From Lysobacter sp. KIS68-7 (lineage in GTDB: Bacteria; Pseudomonadota; Gammaproteobacteria; Xanthomonadales; Xanthomonadaceae), in NCBI RefSeq assembly GCF_021284745.1, contig NZ_CP089925.1, forward strand, positions 2,603,001-2,667,000: 64,000 nt of DNA. The letters run 5' to 3'. The position numbers and the translations under genes were made by a program. Below, piece by piece: positions 1 to 8,835 of the stretch (positions within the stretch are counted from its first letter, which is position 1; the number at the start of each line of letters is the position of its first letter). The notes below the pieces were generated by a model. It saw only the letters and a list, made by a program, of their open reading frames with translations. It had not been told where the DNA came from and did not search any database.

Positions 1-2342
1 ACGTTGGTGCCTGCGCGCAACGCCTCCGGTGACAGGCGCACGGGGAAAAACGCGAGTTCCTCCGCCCCCGAGCGCGGCTTCAACACTTGCTTGTCGAAGT
101 TCTCGCGATGCATCTCGCGCCCGTTGAGGTAGACGATCGCGCCATCGTCGACGCGCAGGCGCAGCGTGAGATCGCGCAGCAGTTGCGGGTCCTGGACGTC
201 GAAGCGCTGGCGGAAATACGCGACCTTCGTGCCCGGGGCGACGCCGGTCATCGCTTCGAGCTTCGGCGCGAAGCCCAGCGGCGCAGGCGCTTCGGACCAA
301 CCCGCATCGTCGAAGTCGGGCGCGGTCCAGCCGGTCGGTGCCTGGTCGCTCACCCGCCACGTGCTGCCCGCCTTGACCAGGTTGCGTTGCGAGACGTCGA
401 GCTCGAACCGCACGCCACCGACGACATCGCGCGCCTTTCCATCCGTGCGCTGCTGCACGACATCGAACAGTAGCGGCTCCTTCGCCGGTTTGAAATCGGG
501 ACGCAGGTGAAACACGAGCTGCAACGGGAATCGCTCTCCGGGTTTCAGCACGATGCCGTCCAATACATCGTCGAAACCGCGCAAACGCAGCACGACTGTG
601 TCCTGCTGCATCCGCTGCGCCTGTTTCAGCGGCTCCCTCCCCTGCCCCGCGATCCGACGGAACAGCTCCGCCGGCATGCCCACATCGATCGCTTCCACGA
701 CCTCCCCGAGCGGCGCAAACCCCTTCACTTCGCGGAACTGCAGCGCTGTCGTCATCGGTGCGTCGGTGTCGTTCGCCATCATCATCGCCATCGCGGCCTG
801 TGCGCCGCTGAAGGCATCGACCACCTGGATGTTCCGCCATGCCAGGTTGTTGCCATTGCGCACGTTGGTGGTGACGTTCGTTCCCTCGGTGGTCGATATC
901 GGCGTGATGCGCGCCAGCAGGCCGTACTGGCTGTCTCCGAGGCAGGAATAGTTCGCCGGATTCGGCGGGTACCACGGGACTTCGAGGATCGTCGCCTGAC
1001 CCGGCGCAAGCACGGGAATGGTGAGCGGCGCGGCGTCGTAGATCGGCGGCGAGAGCACCGAACGATCCATGCTGTTCTTCGTCACGATGAAACCACCCGC
1101 CGAGCTCCACGGATCGATCGGCGATCCCGTCGGCACCACACCGCTCCACGGGCGCAGGCCGTTGACCATCACCGCGCTCGTCGCGGAAGACCCGTACGCG
1201 GTGGCAGCTTCGAAGCGCGTCGTGTTCCCGCGTTGCCAACGCGACCACAGTTGGTCGACCTTGGTATGCAGCAGGAAGAAGAACGGATCGCGCGCCGCGG
1301 ACGCAACGACCGCCATCGAACCACCCGTCCCACCGATGTAGCCGTGGTTCGCGTCATGGTTGGGCGTGGTTTCGAGCTGCACGCTGAAGTTTTCCGCCGC
1401 ATTCGTGCCGCGGTAGTTGGCCCAGCCCATCATCGTCGTATCCGACACCGACGCGGGCGAGCCGGTGCGCAGGTTGCGCACGACGCTCGCGCCTTCCGAC
1501 GCGATGGGTTCCAGCGCAGGCGACAGCGGCGCCCCCATGCTCGTACCGCCGGTCCCGCGACCGGAGTTGCCCATGAACGTCGACGTGAACAGATTCACCC
1601 CGCCCGTGCTGTTGGTCGGATCCGTCGTCCATTGCCAGTACATCAATTTGACCCGCGGATCGGCTTCCTGCAGCAGGAGCTCCAGGCGATTGAGGAACTC
1701 GCGATGCCACGGCAGGAATGCGGGGTTGTGGTGCTCCGGCGCACGCACGTGGATCTGCTGTTGCTTCGTCCAGTAGTCGTAGCCGGTGAGCAGCGCGAAG
1801 GAAGGTGTCGTGGCGATCGCGATGTAGGCATCGCGCAAGCGCGTGCGTTGCGTGTCCGTCGCAGCAGCCGCGTTGACGCGCGGCTTGGTGATCTCCGCGC
1901 CCGTGAGTCGATTGGCGCCGCATACGACGGGATAGGCATCGACCCACCCCGACGACCAGGCCGGTCCCGCCGCACCTTTCGACCAGTACACATGCAGTTG
2001 CTCGGTGCCCGCCGATGACGACGTCCCACGATTGCGCACGCGCACGTAGACGTAGTTCGGCAAGGCAAACCGTGGATTGCGATACTCGGGACTCTGGTGC
2101 GCCGCAGGCGTCCAAGGGGGCGACGCCGGGTTGAACGGCGTCGGGCGCCAATTGGGGTCGGGGCTGTTGCGGACCCAGATGTCCTGCGAGACCCACATCG
2201 GCCCGCTGTCGGGATTGGGCTGCACGCCGGTATCGGCGGGTGTGTCGCGAATGTACAGATCAGCTTGGGCGAAGGCCGCGTTCGCTGCGCACAGCGCGAA
2301 CGCGGCGACGACGAGTTGCTTCACCCTCAAGCGCTTGCACAT
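1..2342 (-). CDS. Secreted tyrosinase-family copper protein, partial (C-terminus beyond window)
   Basis: The frame stays open from an ATG at 2342 (Shine-Dalgarno AAGGAG just upstream) to the window edge, about 780 codons. A signal peptide (residues 1-24, ending ANAAFAQA) is followed by a beta-rich stretch. A type-3 copper (tyrosinase) domain comes next, with CuA ligand candidates H198, H204/H205 and H213 in PEHHNPAFLPWHREF, and CuB candidates H329, H333 and H359 (NHDANHG, then FFFLLHTKVDQLW). After about residue 640 a jelly-roll-like domain begins (GWSEAPAPLGF, DDGAIVYLNG), of the kind appended to extracellular enzymes. Family members oxidise phenols, or act as hydroxylases or catechol oxidases, using a dicopper centre. 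The substrate here is unknown. The length well exceeds classical tyrosinases, so the appended domains are the notable part. Confidence 0.85.
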   Translation of the reverse strand, partial: MCKRLRVKQLVVAAFALCAANAAFAQADLYIRDTPADTGVQPNPDSGPMWVSQDIWVRNSPDPNWRPTPFNPASPPWTPAAHQSPEYRNPRFALPNYVYVRVRNRGTSSSAGTEQLHVYWSKGAAGPAWSSGWVDAYPVVCGANRLTGAEITKPRVNAAAATDTQRTRLRDAYIAIATTPSFALLTGYDYWTKQQQIHVRAPEHHNPAFLPWHREFLNRLELLLQEADPRVKLMYWQWTTDPTNSTGGVNLFTSTFMGNSGRGTGGTSMGAPLSPALEPIASEGASVVRNLRTGSPASVSDTTMMGWANYRGTNAAENFSVQLETTPNHDANHGYIGGTGGSMAVVASAARDPFFFLLHTKVDQLWSRWQRGNTTRFEAATAYGSSATSAVMVNGLRPWSGVVPTGSPIDPWSSAGGFIVTKNSMDRSVLSPPIYDAAPLTIPVLAPGQATILEVPWYPPNPANYSCLGDSQYGLLARITPISTTEGTNVTTNVRNGNNLAWRNIQVVDAFSGAQAAMAMMMANDTDAPMTTALQFREVKGFAPLGEVVEAIDVGMPAELFRRIAGQGREPLKQAQRMQQDTVVLRLRGFDDVLDGIVLKPGERFPLQLVFHLRPDFKPAKEPLLFDVVQQRTDGKARDVVGGVRFELDVSQRNLVKAGSTWRVSDQAPTGWTAPDFDDAGWSEAPAPLGFAPKLEAMTGVAPGTKVAYFRQRFDVQDPQLLRDLTLRLRVDDGAIVYLNGREMHRENFDKQVLKPRSGAEELAFFPVRLSPEALRAGTN

Positions 2343-2476
2343 GGCAGCTCTCCTTGCGCCCCTGCCTTAAGGAAGGACGCAAGGCATCGCCCGAATGGGT
2401 CACGTCGTGCGATGCCAAGGGTGCCAGTCGCATTCATGTCGAGAGCTTTCGTAGCAGCGACGCGGCGATCTCCGCG

Positions 2477-3416
2477 CGCGTCGGTGGGAGCGGTCCTCCT
2501 AAAGTGCCTCCCCCGTCCATGGGGACGGCGGAGCAAGGGAATCCAATGATCAAACAATTGATGGCGGCCATGCTGGCGGCTGCGTGCCTGTACGTGTCCA
2601 CGGTGTCCGCACAGGAAAGCGATCCCATCGACGAGTTGCCTTGGCAGCCCGGCCCGACGACGGGGAAGATCGGCAACCACGCCACGGTCGAAGTGCCCGT
2701 GGGCTACAAGTTCCTCGGCCCGGTCGGCGCGAAGGAATTCAACCGCCTCACCCAGAACCCGGACCCGGGCATGGATGAGTACCTGCTCGCCAAGCAGGAC
2801 AACCAGTGGATCGCGTTCTTCTCCTTCAGCGACGTGGGTTACGTGAAGGACGAAGACAAGCTCGATGCCGACGATCTGCTCAAGAGCACGACCGAAGGCA
2901 CCGAGGTATCGAACAAGGAACGCAAGGAGAACGGCTGGCCCACGCTGCACGTCACCGGTTGGGCGTTCAAACCGCAATACGACAAGGACCTGAAGTCGCT
3001 CGAGTGGGCGATCCGTCTCAAGGGCGAAGGCCAATCGGAGGAAAGCATCAACTACAACACGCGCCTGCTCGGTCGCCGCGGCGTCATCGAGGTGTTGGTG
3101 TTGACCTCGCCGCAGGACCTGCAGGCGAGCGTGGTCGACTTCAAGACCAAGCTTCCGGGCTTCGCCTTCAATCCGGGCGAGAAGTACGCCGAGTTCCGTG
3201 ATGGCGACCGCATCGCCGAGTACGGGCTTGCGGCGCTCGTCACCGGCGGCGCGGCGGCGATGGCCGCAAAGAAGGGACTGTTCGGCGTGATCGGCCTGTT
3301 CCTGCTGAAAACGTGGAAGCTGGCGCTCATCGGCATCGTGGCGGTCGGCGCGATCGTGATGAAGCTCTTCCTGAAGAAGAAGCCGGGCACGGTGGAGTGA
3401 GCGACGGCACCGCGCT
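2477..3416 (+). repeat. 940-bp direct duplication, copy 1
   Basis: Bases 2477-3416 match 5625-6564 at high identity with equal length and no indels seen. The repeat starts in the promoter region (CGCGTCGGTGGGA) and covers a whole DUF2167 gene. It ends after the first seven codons of what is, in copy 2, the next gene (GACGGCACCGCGCT). Similarity stops abruptly at 3416, inside the stop codon of the minus-strand TPR gene. Confidence 0.9.
2546..3400 (+). CDS. DUF2167 membrane-anchored protein, copy 1
   Basis: The protein has 284 residues. The ATG at 2546 is preceded by AAGGGA at good spacing and gives a signal peptide (MIKQLMAAMLAAACLYVSTV, cleaved near SAQ). The centre carries the family's GYKFLGP, WIAFFSFSDVGYV and GWAFKPQYD blocks. 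Two hydrophobic segments follow near the C-terminus (about 230-275), then a basic tail, so the bulk is predicted outside the cytoplasm. The biochemical role of DUF2167 is not established. About nine in ten residues match the second copy at 5694. Unlike that copy, it has no operon partners downstream: the next gene is convergent. A TAAAGT at 2500 may be its -10 box. Confidence 0.88.
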   Translation: MIKQLMAAMLAAACLYVSTVSAQESDPIDELPWQPGPTTGKIGNHATVEVPVGYKFLGPVGAKEFNRLTQNPDPGMDEYLLAKQDNQWIAFFSFSDVGYVKDEDKLDADDLLKSTTEGTEVSNKERKENGWPTLHVTGWAFKPQYDKDLKSLEWAIRLKGEGQSEESINYNTRLLGRRGVIEVLVLTSPQDLQASVVDFKTKLPGFAFNPGEKYAEFRDGDRIAEYGLAALVTGGAAAMAAKKGLFGVIGLFLLKTWKLALIGIVAVGAIVMKLFLKKKPGTVE

Positions 3417-5574
3417 AAGGCATCAACGACAAGCGCTCTGCCGCCAACGTTTTTGCCAGCCCCTCCCGCTGCGCCCGGTACATCCGATGCAACTCCGCAT
3501 TCCGCGCAACGATGCGCGGATCGTCCGCGATCCCCAACCAACGTTGCCGCGCTTCGCGACCCACTTGTTCGGCGTACGGCGCGGCGATCTCGGCGCGGAC
3601 CAGCGCTTCGCGATCCGAACCCAGGAACGCGAAATACCGTGCATTCCATGGCTTGCGCATCCACGTCTCGCCTCTGAACGCAGTCACGGTGGCCAGCAAC
3701 TCGGCGCGTCGCGCGTTCCAGTCGCCCGGATCGGCCAGGCACGGCGCCAGCGTCGAGAGTCGCCGGATCTGGGCGTTGACCGAAACGCCATTGGGGACCA
3801 GTGCACGAAAGCCGGCCACGTCGTAGTGCGCAGGCAACACGCCCGCCCGCACGAGCGCCTGGCGCATGTCCTCCGTCCGCCCGAGTTCCACCGATGCCAG
3901 GCAACCAGCACCCACCGCGTCGGTCCAATCCCAGCGACGTTCTTCGGCGGCGCGCGGGATCAGCGCGATGGCACCGTCATACGCCGCCTGCGCGTGACCG
4001 CGCGAGTGATCGAGCACCACGCGCGTGCTCTCCGCGAACAGGTTGCCGGGCGCGAGGCGCTGCGACAGCGCGAGCCACGCATCGGCGGCCGCGGGCTCCC
4101 CCAGGTCCTCCAGCGACGGCGCCATGTCCGCGGCGATCTCGTGGTCGTCCGGGTCGATGCGATGGGCGATCAGCGACCAATGGACGAACCCGGCGGGATC
4201 GTTCCGGAATGCCGCGACGTTCCCCATGGACGTCGCGGCATTCGGATTCCGGGGTTGCAGTTCCCAGGCGCGCTGCGCGCTGGCCTGCGCCTCGTCGAGC
4301 CGCCCCATCCACGACAGTGCACTGGTCTTGAAGAAAAGCAGCGAACCGTTGAGCGGATCCAGTCGCACCACCGACTCGATCTCCGCGAGCGCCGCTTCGA
4401 ACTCCATGTCGTACATGTGCAGCCGCGCCTGGGACATGCGCAGCCCCATGTCGTTGGGCGCACGCGCGATCGCCTGCGCCAACAGGCGTCGCGCGAGGTC
4501 GCCGTCGCCCGCTTCTTCCGCCTGCACGGCCCGGAATCCGAGCAACTGGCCGTTGTCCGGATCGATGCGTGCGATGCGATCGAGCCAGGGCCGCGCACGC
4601 AATGCGGCGGTGCGCCGCGAAATCTTGCCGGTCTGCGCCATCGACATCCACACGCGCACCAGGCCGACCATCGCGTCCAGGTAATTCGGATCGCGCGCGA
4701 GTGCCTGTTGCATCGCGCGCTCGGCGATGTCGAGCGAACCGAAACTGTCGATCGCGATCTGTTGCAGGCCGTGGACGTAGGCATCGTAGGCGGCCACGTC
4801 ATGCGTGCCGCCCTGCACGATCGCGGCGCGCTCGCCCGGCAGCACCTCGCCCACCAGCGCCCTGGCGACCTCCGAGGCGATCTCGTCCTGGATCGCAAAC
4901 AGATCGGACATGCGGCGGTCGTAACTGCGCGACCACACTTCCGAGCCATCATCGGTGCGCACCAATTGCGCGGTGATGCGGACCATCTCGCCGGAACGTT
5001 GCACGCTGCCTTCCACCACGGTCGCCACGCCGAGCAATCCGCCGATGTGGCGCACGTCATCCTGCTTGCCGCGGAAGGAAAACGAGGAAGTGCGCGCAGC
5101 GACCTTGAGCTTCGGCACCTGCGCGAGCTTGTGCAGCAGGGTCTCGCTCAACCCATCGGAGAAGTATTCGTCGCCGGGGCGCGAGGACAGATTGAGGAAC
5201 GGCAGCACGGCCGTGGACGCGTCGCCAAGCCGCGCATGCGATCCGCGCAGGCCGACGTCGCCGGACAGCACATGCACGAACCAGCCAAGGGTCGCGGCGA
5301 CCAGCAGGGCCGCAATGCCGAACACGCGCTTGTTTCCTTTCGGCGCACGCTCGAGCCGCAAGCCACCGGGCGTCAGTTCCATCAGCCACGCGAGCACCAC
5401 CGCCACCGGCAGTCCCAGCAACGCGAGCAAGGTGATCAGGCGCGGCACCCAGTCGGGCAAGCCCAGCTGCGGCGCCACCGTCGCGCCGACCTGGATGACC
5501 AGCCAGGCGACGACCAGATAGCCCGCCGCGACCTTGAAGACCTTGCGACGCCTCAGCTCCGCGAACAGCGACAT
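3415..5574 (-). CDS. TolB/FlgO-like TPR membrane protein
   Basis: The protein has 719 residues. A short cytoplasmic start (MSLFAELRRRKVFKVAAGY) leads into two membrane segments (about 16-34 and 43-65) and a third near 85-105. A domain resembling the TolB/FlgO amino-terminal fold follows (STAVLPFLNLSSRPGDEYFSDGLSETLLHKL, described here by its edges at about 119-150, through to EVWSRSYDRR near 220). The remainder is tetratricopeptide-type helical repeats. Related proteins often carry an N-terminal winged helix or adenylate cyclase domain; neither is present here. It is probably a periplasmic or envelope scaffold. It lies entirely between the two 940-bp repeats on the opposite strand, and its TAG stop (3415-3417) straddles the copy 1 boundary. 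Confidence 0.8.
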   Translation of the reverse strand: MSLFAELRRRKVFKVAAGYLVVAWLVIQVGATVAPQLGLPDWVPRLITLLALLGLPVAVVLAWLMELTPGGLRLERAPKGNKRVFGIAALLVAATLGWFVHVLSGDVGLRGSHARLGDASTAVLPFLNLSSRPGDEYFSDGLSETLLHKLAQVPKLKVAARTSSFSFRGKQDDVRHIGGLLGVATVVEGSVQRSGEMVRITAQLVRTDDGSEVWSRSYDRRMSDLFAIQDEIASEVARALVGEVLPGERAAIVQGGTHDVAAYDAYVHGLQQIAIDSFGSLDIAERAMQQALARDPNYLDAMVGLVRVWMSMAQTGKISRRTAALRARPWLDRIARIDPDNGQLLGFRAVQAEEAGDGDLARRLLAQAIARAPNDMGLRMSQARLHMYDMEFEAALAEIESVVRLDPLNGSLLFFKTSALSWMGRLDEAQASAQRAWELQPRNPNAATSMGNVAAFRNDPAGFVHWSLIAHRIDPDDHEIAADMAPSLEDLGEPAAADAWLALSQRLAPGNLFAESTRVVLDHSRGHAQAAYDGAIALIPRAAEERRWDWTDAVGAGCLASVELGRTEDMRQALVRAGVLPAHYDVAGFRALVPNGVSVNAQIRRLSTLAPCLADPGDWNARRAELLATVTAFRGETWMRKPWNARYFAFLGSDREALVRAEIAAPYAEQVGREARQRWLGIADDPRIVARNAELHRMYRAQREGLAKTLAAERLSLMP

Positions 5575-5624
5575 CGCGCTCTCCGGCCCGGGTCAGGCGC
5601 GGGCGGCCTCTTGTTCCAACGCGG

Positions 5625-6564
5625 CGCGTCGGTGGGACCGGTCCTGCTAAAATCCCTCCACCGGCCGTGGGGACGGCCGAAGAAGGGAATCCGGTGATCA
5701 AACATTTGATGGCGGCCACGCTGGCCGCTGCGTGCCTGTTCGTGTCCACGGTGTCCGCACAGGAAAGCAATCCCATCGACGCGCTGCCGTGGCAGGCCGG
5801 TCCGATGACGGGGAAGATCGGCAACAACGCCACGATCGAGGTGCCGGCGGGCTACAAGTTCCTCGGCCCGGCGGGCGCGAAGGAGTTCAACCGCCTCACC
5901 GAGAACCCGAGCCCGGACGTGGATGAGTACCTGCTCGCCAAGCAGGACTACCAGTGGATCGCGTTCTTCTCCTTCAGCGACGTGGGGTACGTGAAGGACG
6001 ACGAGAAGCTCGACGCCGACGACCTGCTCAAGAGCACGACCGAAGGCACCGAGGAGTCCAACAAGGAGCGCAAGGAGAACGGCTGGCGCCCCGTGCACGT
6101 CACCGGTTGGGCGTTCAAGCCGCAATACGACAAGGGCCTGAAGTCGCTCGAATGGGCGTTCCGCCTCAAGGGCGAGGGCCAGTCGGGCGAGAGCATCAAC
6201 TACAACACGCGCCTGCTCGGTCGCCGCGGTGTCATCGAGGTGTTGGTGCTGACTACGGAACAGGACCTGCAGGCGAGCGTGGCCGACTTCAAGACCAAGC
6301 TTCCTGGCTTCGCCTTCAATCCGGGCGAGAAGTACGCCGAGTTCCGCGACGGTGACCGCATCGCCGAGTACGGCCTCGCGGCGCTCGTCACCGGCGGCGC
6401 GGCGGCGGTGGCCGCGAAGAAGGGACTGTTCGGCGTGATCGGCGTGTTCCTGCTGAAGATGTGGAAGCTGGCGCTCATCGGCATCGCGGCGGTCGGCGCG
6501 GCCGTGAAGAAGTTCTTCCAGAAGAAGCAGCCGGGCACGGTGGAGTGATCGACGGCACCGCGCT
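5625..6564 (+). repeat. 940-bp direct duplication, copy 2
   Basis: This is the partner of 2477-3416. It is probably the ancestral locus, because here the repeat continues without a break into the overlapping downstream genes, whereas in copy 1 it is cut off. A TAAAAT at 5648-5653, TAAAGT in copy 1, is a candidate -10 element carried in both copies. Confidence 0.9.
5694..6548 (+). CDS. DUF2167 membrane-anchored protein, copy 2
   Basis: The protein has 284 residues and aligns end to end with the 2546 gene. The homologous start codon is GTG at 5694, with AAGAAGGGA upstream. An alternative GTG at 5667 would add nine residues before the signal peptide and is less likely. It has the same architecture: signal peptide, conserved central block (GYKFLGP, WIAFFSFSDVGYV, GWAFKPQYD), two C-terminal hydrophobic segments and a basic end. 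It heads a three-gene operon whose members overlap by ATGA-type junctions: a polytopic membrane protein (6545) and a membrane-tethered J-protein (7204). The context suggests membrane-associated protein handling, but the function of the family is unknown. Confidence 0.88.
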   Translation: MIKHLMAATLAAACLFVSTVSAQESNPIDALPWQAGPMTGKIGNNATIEVPAGYKFLGPAGAKEFNRLTENPSPDVDEYLLAKQDYQWIAFFSFSDVGYVKDDEKLDADDLLKSTTEGTEESNKERKENGWRPVHVTGWAFKPQYDKGLKSLEWAFRLKGEGQSGESINYNTRLLGRRGVIEVLVLTTEQDLQASVADFKTKLPGFAFNPGEKYAEFRDGDRIAEYGLAALVTGGAAAVAAKKGLFGVIGVFLLKMWKLALIGIAAVGAAVKKFFQKKQPGTVE

Positions 6565-7207
6565 CGCGCTCGTCGCCGGTGCGATCGCGTTGTACGTGTA
6601 CGACGCGAGCCTGATGTTGTTCCGCGACGAGGTCGTGTTCACGCATGGCGCGCGCGGTTGGCGCGCCACGCTGGGCAGCGGGCTCGTGCTCGGCGGGCGT
6701 TACCTGGTCGTGCCGGGCGCATGGGCGCCCGGGCGGCCGATCTTTCGCGCAGGCTGGTCGGACACGGTGCCGCGCGACCGCCCGCGTGCGCCCATGCGCG
6801 CGGTGTTGCAGGCGCTGCGTCCGTTGCAATGGGCGAGCCGCACGCTGGCCGTGTTGCTGTTCGTCGGCATGCCGCTCGGCTTGTTCCTGCAGGTGGGCCC
6901 CAGGTGGATGCTCGCGCTCCTCGTGGGCCTGTACGGCATCGCGGCGGCGTGCGTTGCGTGGACGTGGCGATGCCGGCGTGTGTTCGGCCTCGACCGCAAG
7001 GCCTTCGCCGCACTCGCCTTCGACGTGCTCGCCTGCCCGCCGTTCGCGATCAACATCGTGATGAAACTGACCCTGCACATCGGCTTGCCGAATCCGCCCG
7101 GGGATTTCGCGCGTCGCCTGCTGCCCGCGACCGATTGCGCGGCGCTGCTGCAAGCGGCCCACGCGCGCATGTACCCGGATGCATCGAACGAGGAGACACT
7201 GCGATGA
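6545..7207 (+). CDS. Hypothetical polytopic membrane protein
   Basis: The protein has 220 residues. The GTG at 6545 overlaps the TGA of the DUF2167 gene (GTGA), which implies translational coupling. Hydrophobic segments lie near 5-22, 45-60, 100-118, 122-142 and 155-175, so it is integral to the membrane. It ends with a short soluble tail rich in Ala and Arg. No motif is recognised. The first seven codons also occur as a remnant at 3397-3416 after the other DUF2167 copy, which supports this start and shows where the duplication broke. Its stop overlaps the ATG of the next gene. Confidence 0.75.
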   Translation: MIDGTALALVAGAIALYVYDASLMLFRDEVVFTHGARGWRATLGSGLVLGGRYLVVPGAWAPGRPIFRAGWSDTVPRDRPRAPMRAVLQALRPLQWASRTLAVLLFVGMPLGLFLQVGPRWMLALLVGLYGIAAACVAWTWRCRRVFGLDRKAFAALAFDVLACPPFAINIVMKLTLHIGLPNPPGDFARRLLPATDCAALLQAAHARMYPDASNEETLR

Positions 7208-7539
7208 CGTTCACCGAAGGCGGCGCGATCGTGAGCGGTCTGGTCGTCGGGTATTGGTTGATCTCGGTGTTCCTGCCGAACGTGCGCGACGAGTCGGATG
7301 CGTCGTCGGACGACGTCGACCCGCCCACCCCGGCCCCACCGGCCTGGCATGACGTGCTCAACGTCGCGCCGCACGCCTCGCGCGCGGAGATCGACCTGGC
7401 GTATCGCCGCGCGATCGCGCAATACCATCCCGACCGCGTCGCCAACCTCGGACCGGAGATCCGCGCCGTCGCCGAAGCGAAATCGCGACAGATCAACGAA
7501 GCCTACGACCAGGCGATGCGCAGCACGGTCGAACTCTGA
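7204..7539 (+). CDS. Membrane-tethered J-domain protein
   Basis: The protein has 111 residues. The ATG at 7204 overlaps the previous stop (ATGA). Residues 6-24 form one membrane segment, residues 27-46 an acidic Pro-rich linker, and residues 47-108 a J domain (WHDVLNVAPHASRAEI) with the catalytic tripeptide H75-P76-D77 (QYHPDR). J domains stimulate DnaK-type Hsp70 ATPases, so this one should recruit Hsp70 to the membrane face. No Gly/Phe or zinc region is present, which places it with specialised (type III) J-proteins rather than DnaJ. Its co-translation with a DUF2167 protein and a polytopic protein suggests that they form one unit. Confidence 0.85.
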   Translation: MTFTEGGAIVSGLVVGYWLISVFLPNVRDESDASSDDVDPPTPAPPAWHDVLNVAPHASRAEIDLAYRRAIAQYHPDRVANLGPEIRAVAEAKSRQINEAYDQAMRSTVEL

Positions 7540-7547
7540 CGCAACGA

Positions 7548-7571
7548 AAAGCCCCGCCGAAGCGGGGCTTT
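7548..7571. terminator. Bidirectional rho-independent terminator
   Basis: A perfect 10-bp stem AAAGCCCCGC / GCGGGGCTTT surrounds the loop CGAA, with A-rich and T-rich flanks on both sides. It serves the J-protein operon on the plus strand and the OmpA gene (stop at 7592) on the minus strand. Confidence 0.9.
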
Positions 7572-7591
7572 CATCGAGCGAAGCGCGAAGC

Positions 7592-8386
7592 TTACTTCGT
7601 GTCGCCAACGACGCCCTTGCTGACGACGACCTTCACGTCCACCTTGCGCGCATTGGCATTGCTGCCACTGCCGGCATCGGCCGCGACGCCCATGCCATCA
7701 CCCTGCTGCACGCGCCCGGGCTGCAGGCCACCGGTGGTCTGCAGGTAGTGCGCCACGGCATCCGCGCGCGACTTGCTCAGGCGCTGGTTGGTGGCGGCGT
7801 TGCCGGTGGAGTCGGTGTAGCCCTGCATCACGACGACGTAGTTCTTCACGTCCTTCGCTTTCTTCGCGAGCGCATCCAGGTCGGACTTGCCCTTCGAGGA
7901 AATCTTCGTGCTGCCCGAGTCGAACAACACCGAGGCCTCGGCGACCGCTTCGAGCTTGCCGAAGTCGTCCATGCGCTTGCCCATCGCATCGACCTTCGTC
8001 GACGTCGGCGCAACGCCGGCCTGCACCTGCTGCGCCGTGCGGAAGTCATCCGAACGGAACGAGATCGCGGTGGCCTGCTGTTCTTCGCCCTGCGCGACCA
8101 GGTCGGCCACGATGGGCAGCCCCGGAATCAGCGAACTCGGCTGCATGCGATCGAAACGCACGGCCGCCAGACCTTCTTTTTTCTTGATCTCGGTGGTCGA
8201 GGTCAGGGTGACCTTGTGGTCGACGTTGTTCGCGTCACGCACGGTGACGACGTTGCCGTCGATCGCGGTGATCAGGCCCTTGACCGTGCTCTTGTCGCCA
8301 TCGGCGGCGAGGGCGGAGAACGCGGCCAACAAACCGAACAACGCGGCGATCCACAGCGAATGCTTCGTACGCTTCCTGTCGGACAT
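7592..8386 (-). CDS. OmpA-family outer-membrane/peptidoglycan-binding protein
   Basis: The protein has 264 residues. The ATG at 8386 is preceded by AGGAGGG. Residues 1-27 are a signal peptide (LWIAALFGLLAAFSALAAD). Residues 30-110 form a small beta-domain resembling DUF5666 (VKGLITAIDGNVVTVRD). Residues 150-255 are an OmpA C-terminal domain (ASVLFDSGSTKISSKG, then VVMQGYTDSTGNAATNQRLS, RADAV), which binds meso-diaminopimelate of peptidoglycan. No beta-barrel or lipobox is seen, so it is probably periplasmic or peripherally attached. A conserved Asp and Arg of the peptidoglycan pocket appear in GYTDSTG and RLSKSRA. Confidence 0.85.
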   Translation of the reverse strand: MSDRKRTKHSLWIAALFGLLAAFSALAADGDKSTVKGLITAIDGNVVTVRDANNVDHKVTLTSTTEIKKKEGLAAVRFDRMQPSSLIPGLPIVADLVAQGEEQQATAISFRSDDFRTAQQVQAGVAPTSTKVDAMGKRMDDFGKLEAVAEASVLFDSGSTKISSKGKSDLDALAKKAKDVKNYVVVMQGYTDSTGNAATNQRLSKSRADAVAHYLQTTGGLQPGRVQQGDGMGVAADAGSGSNANARKVDVKVVVSKGVVGDTK

Positions 8387-8835
8387 GGCCAGAGCCCTCC
8401 TGGCTGGGATGGGAGGGCAAGCGTCGCGCGCGCAAGCGGCGGCGGCAATTGGACGTTCGGGACACGGCGCCGCGAATGGATGAGCTTCGCTTGCGCCCTG
8501 CACTCGAATGGACCACCGCGAGTACTTCGCACATCTCGAGGCGGCGCGCGAGCGAGACGATCGCGACGTTGTGCAGGTTGGCGAGCGAAGTAATCCCGCA
8601 GCGTGTTCATGTTGCTCAGCAGCGCTACATCGTCACGACGCAACGATCACCCTGAATTGCACGCGACGAATTTTTTACGTTTTGACCGACGAAACGCGTC
8701 GCCGACGTTGCATGCATCAGGACATGTCGTATCACGACGACGACACATTGCTCACTCGCAGCGGAATAGCGTCGCCTCCCGAGGAATCGGATGTCGGACG
8801 ACACCGACTGCAACGATGCTGAATGGCGGTGCCGC
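8387..8835. other. Intergenic stretch without a recognised gene
   Basis: This 449-bp stretch lies between the divergent OmpA gene and the large cytochrome gene. No frame gives a recognisable protein. A possible sigma-70-type promoter for the cytochrome gene is TTGCAT (8708-8713), a 16-bp spacer, then TATCAC (8730-8735). An AT-rich patch (8670-8685) may hold other promoter elements. No repeat or RNA gene was seen. Confidence 0.5.

Noticed and set aside
3313-5697. A 794-codon open frame antisense to the TPR gene
   Set aside because: Its product is Arg/His/Gln-rich with no domain, and the other strand encodes a protein with membrane segments and TPRs. It is a high-GC shadow frame.
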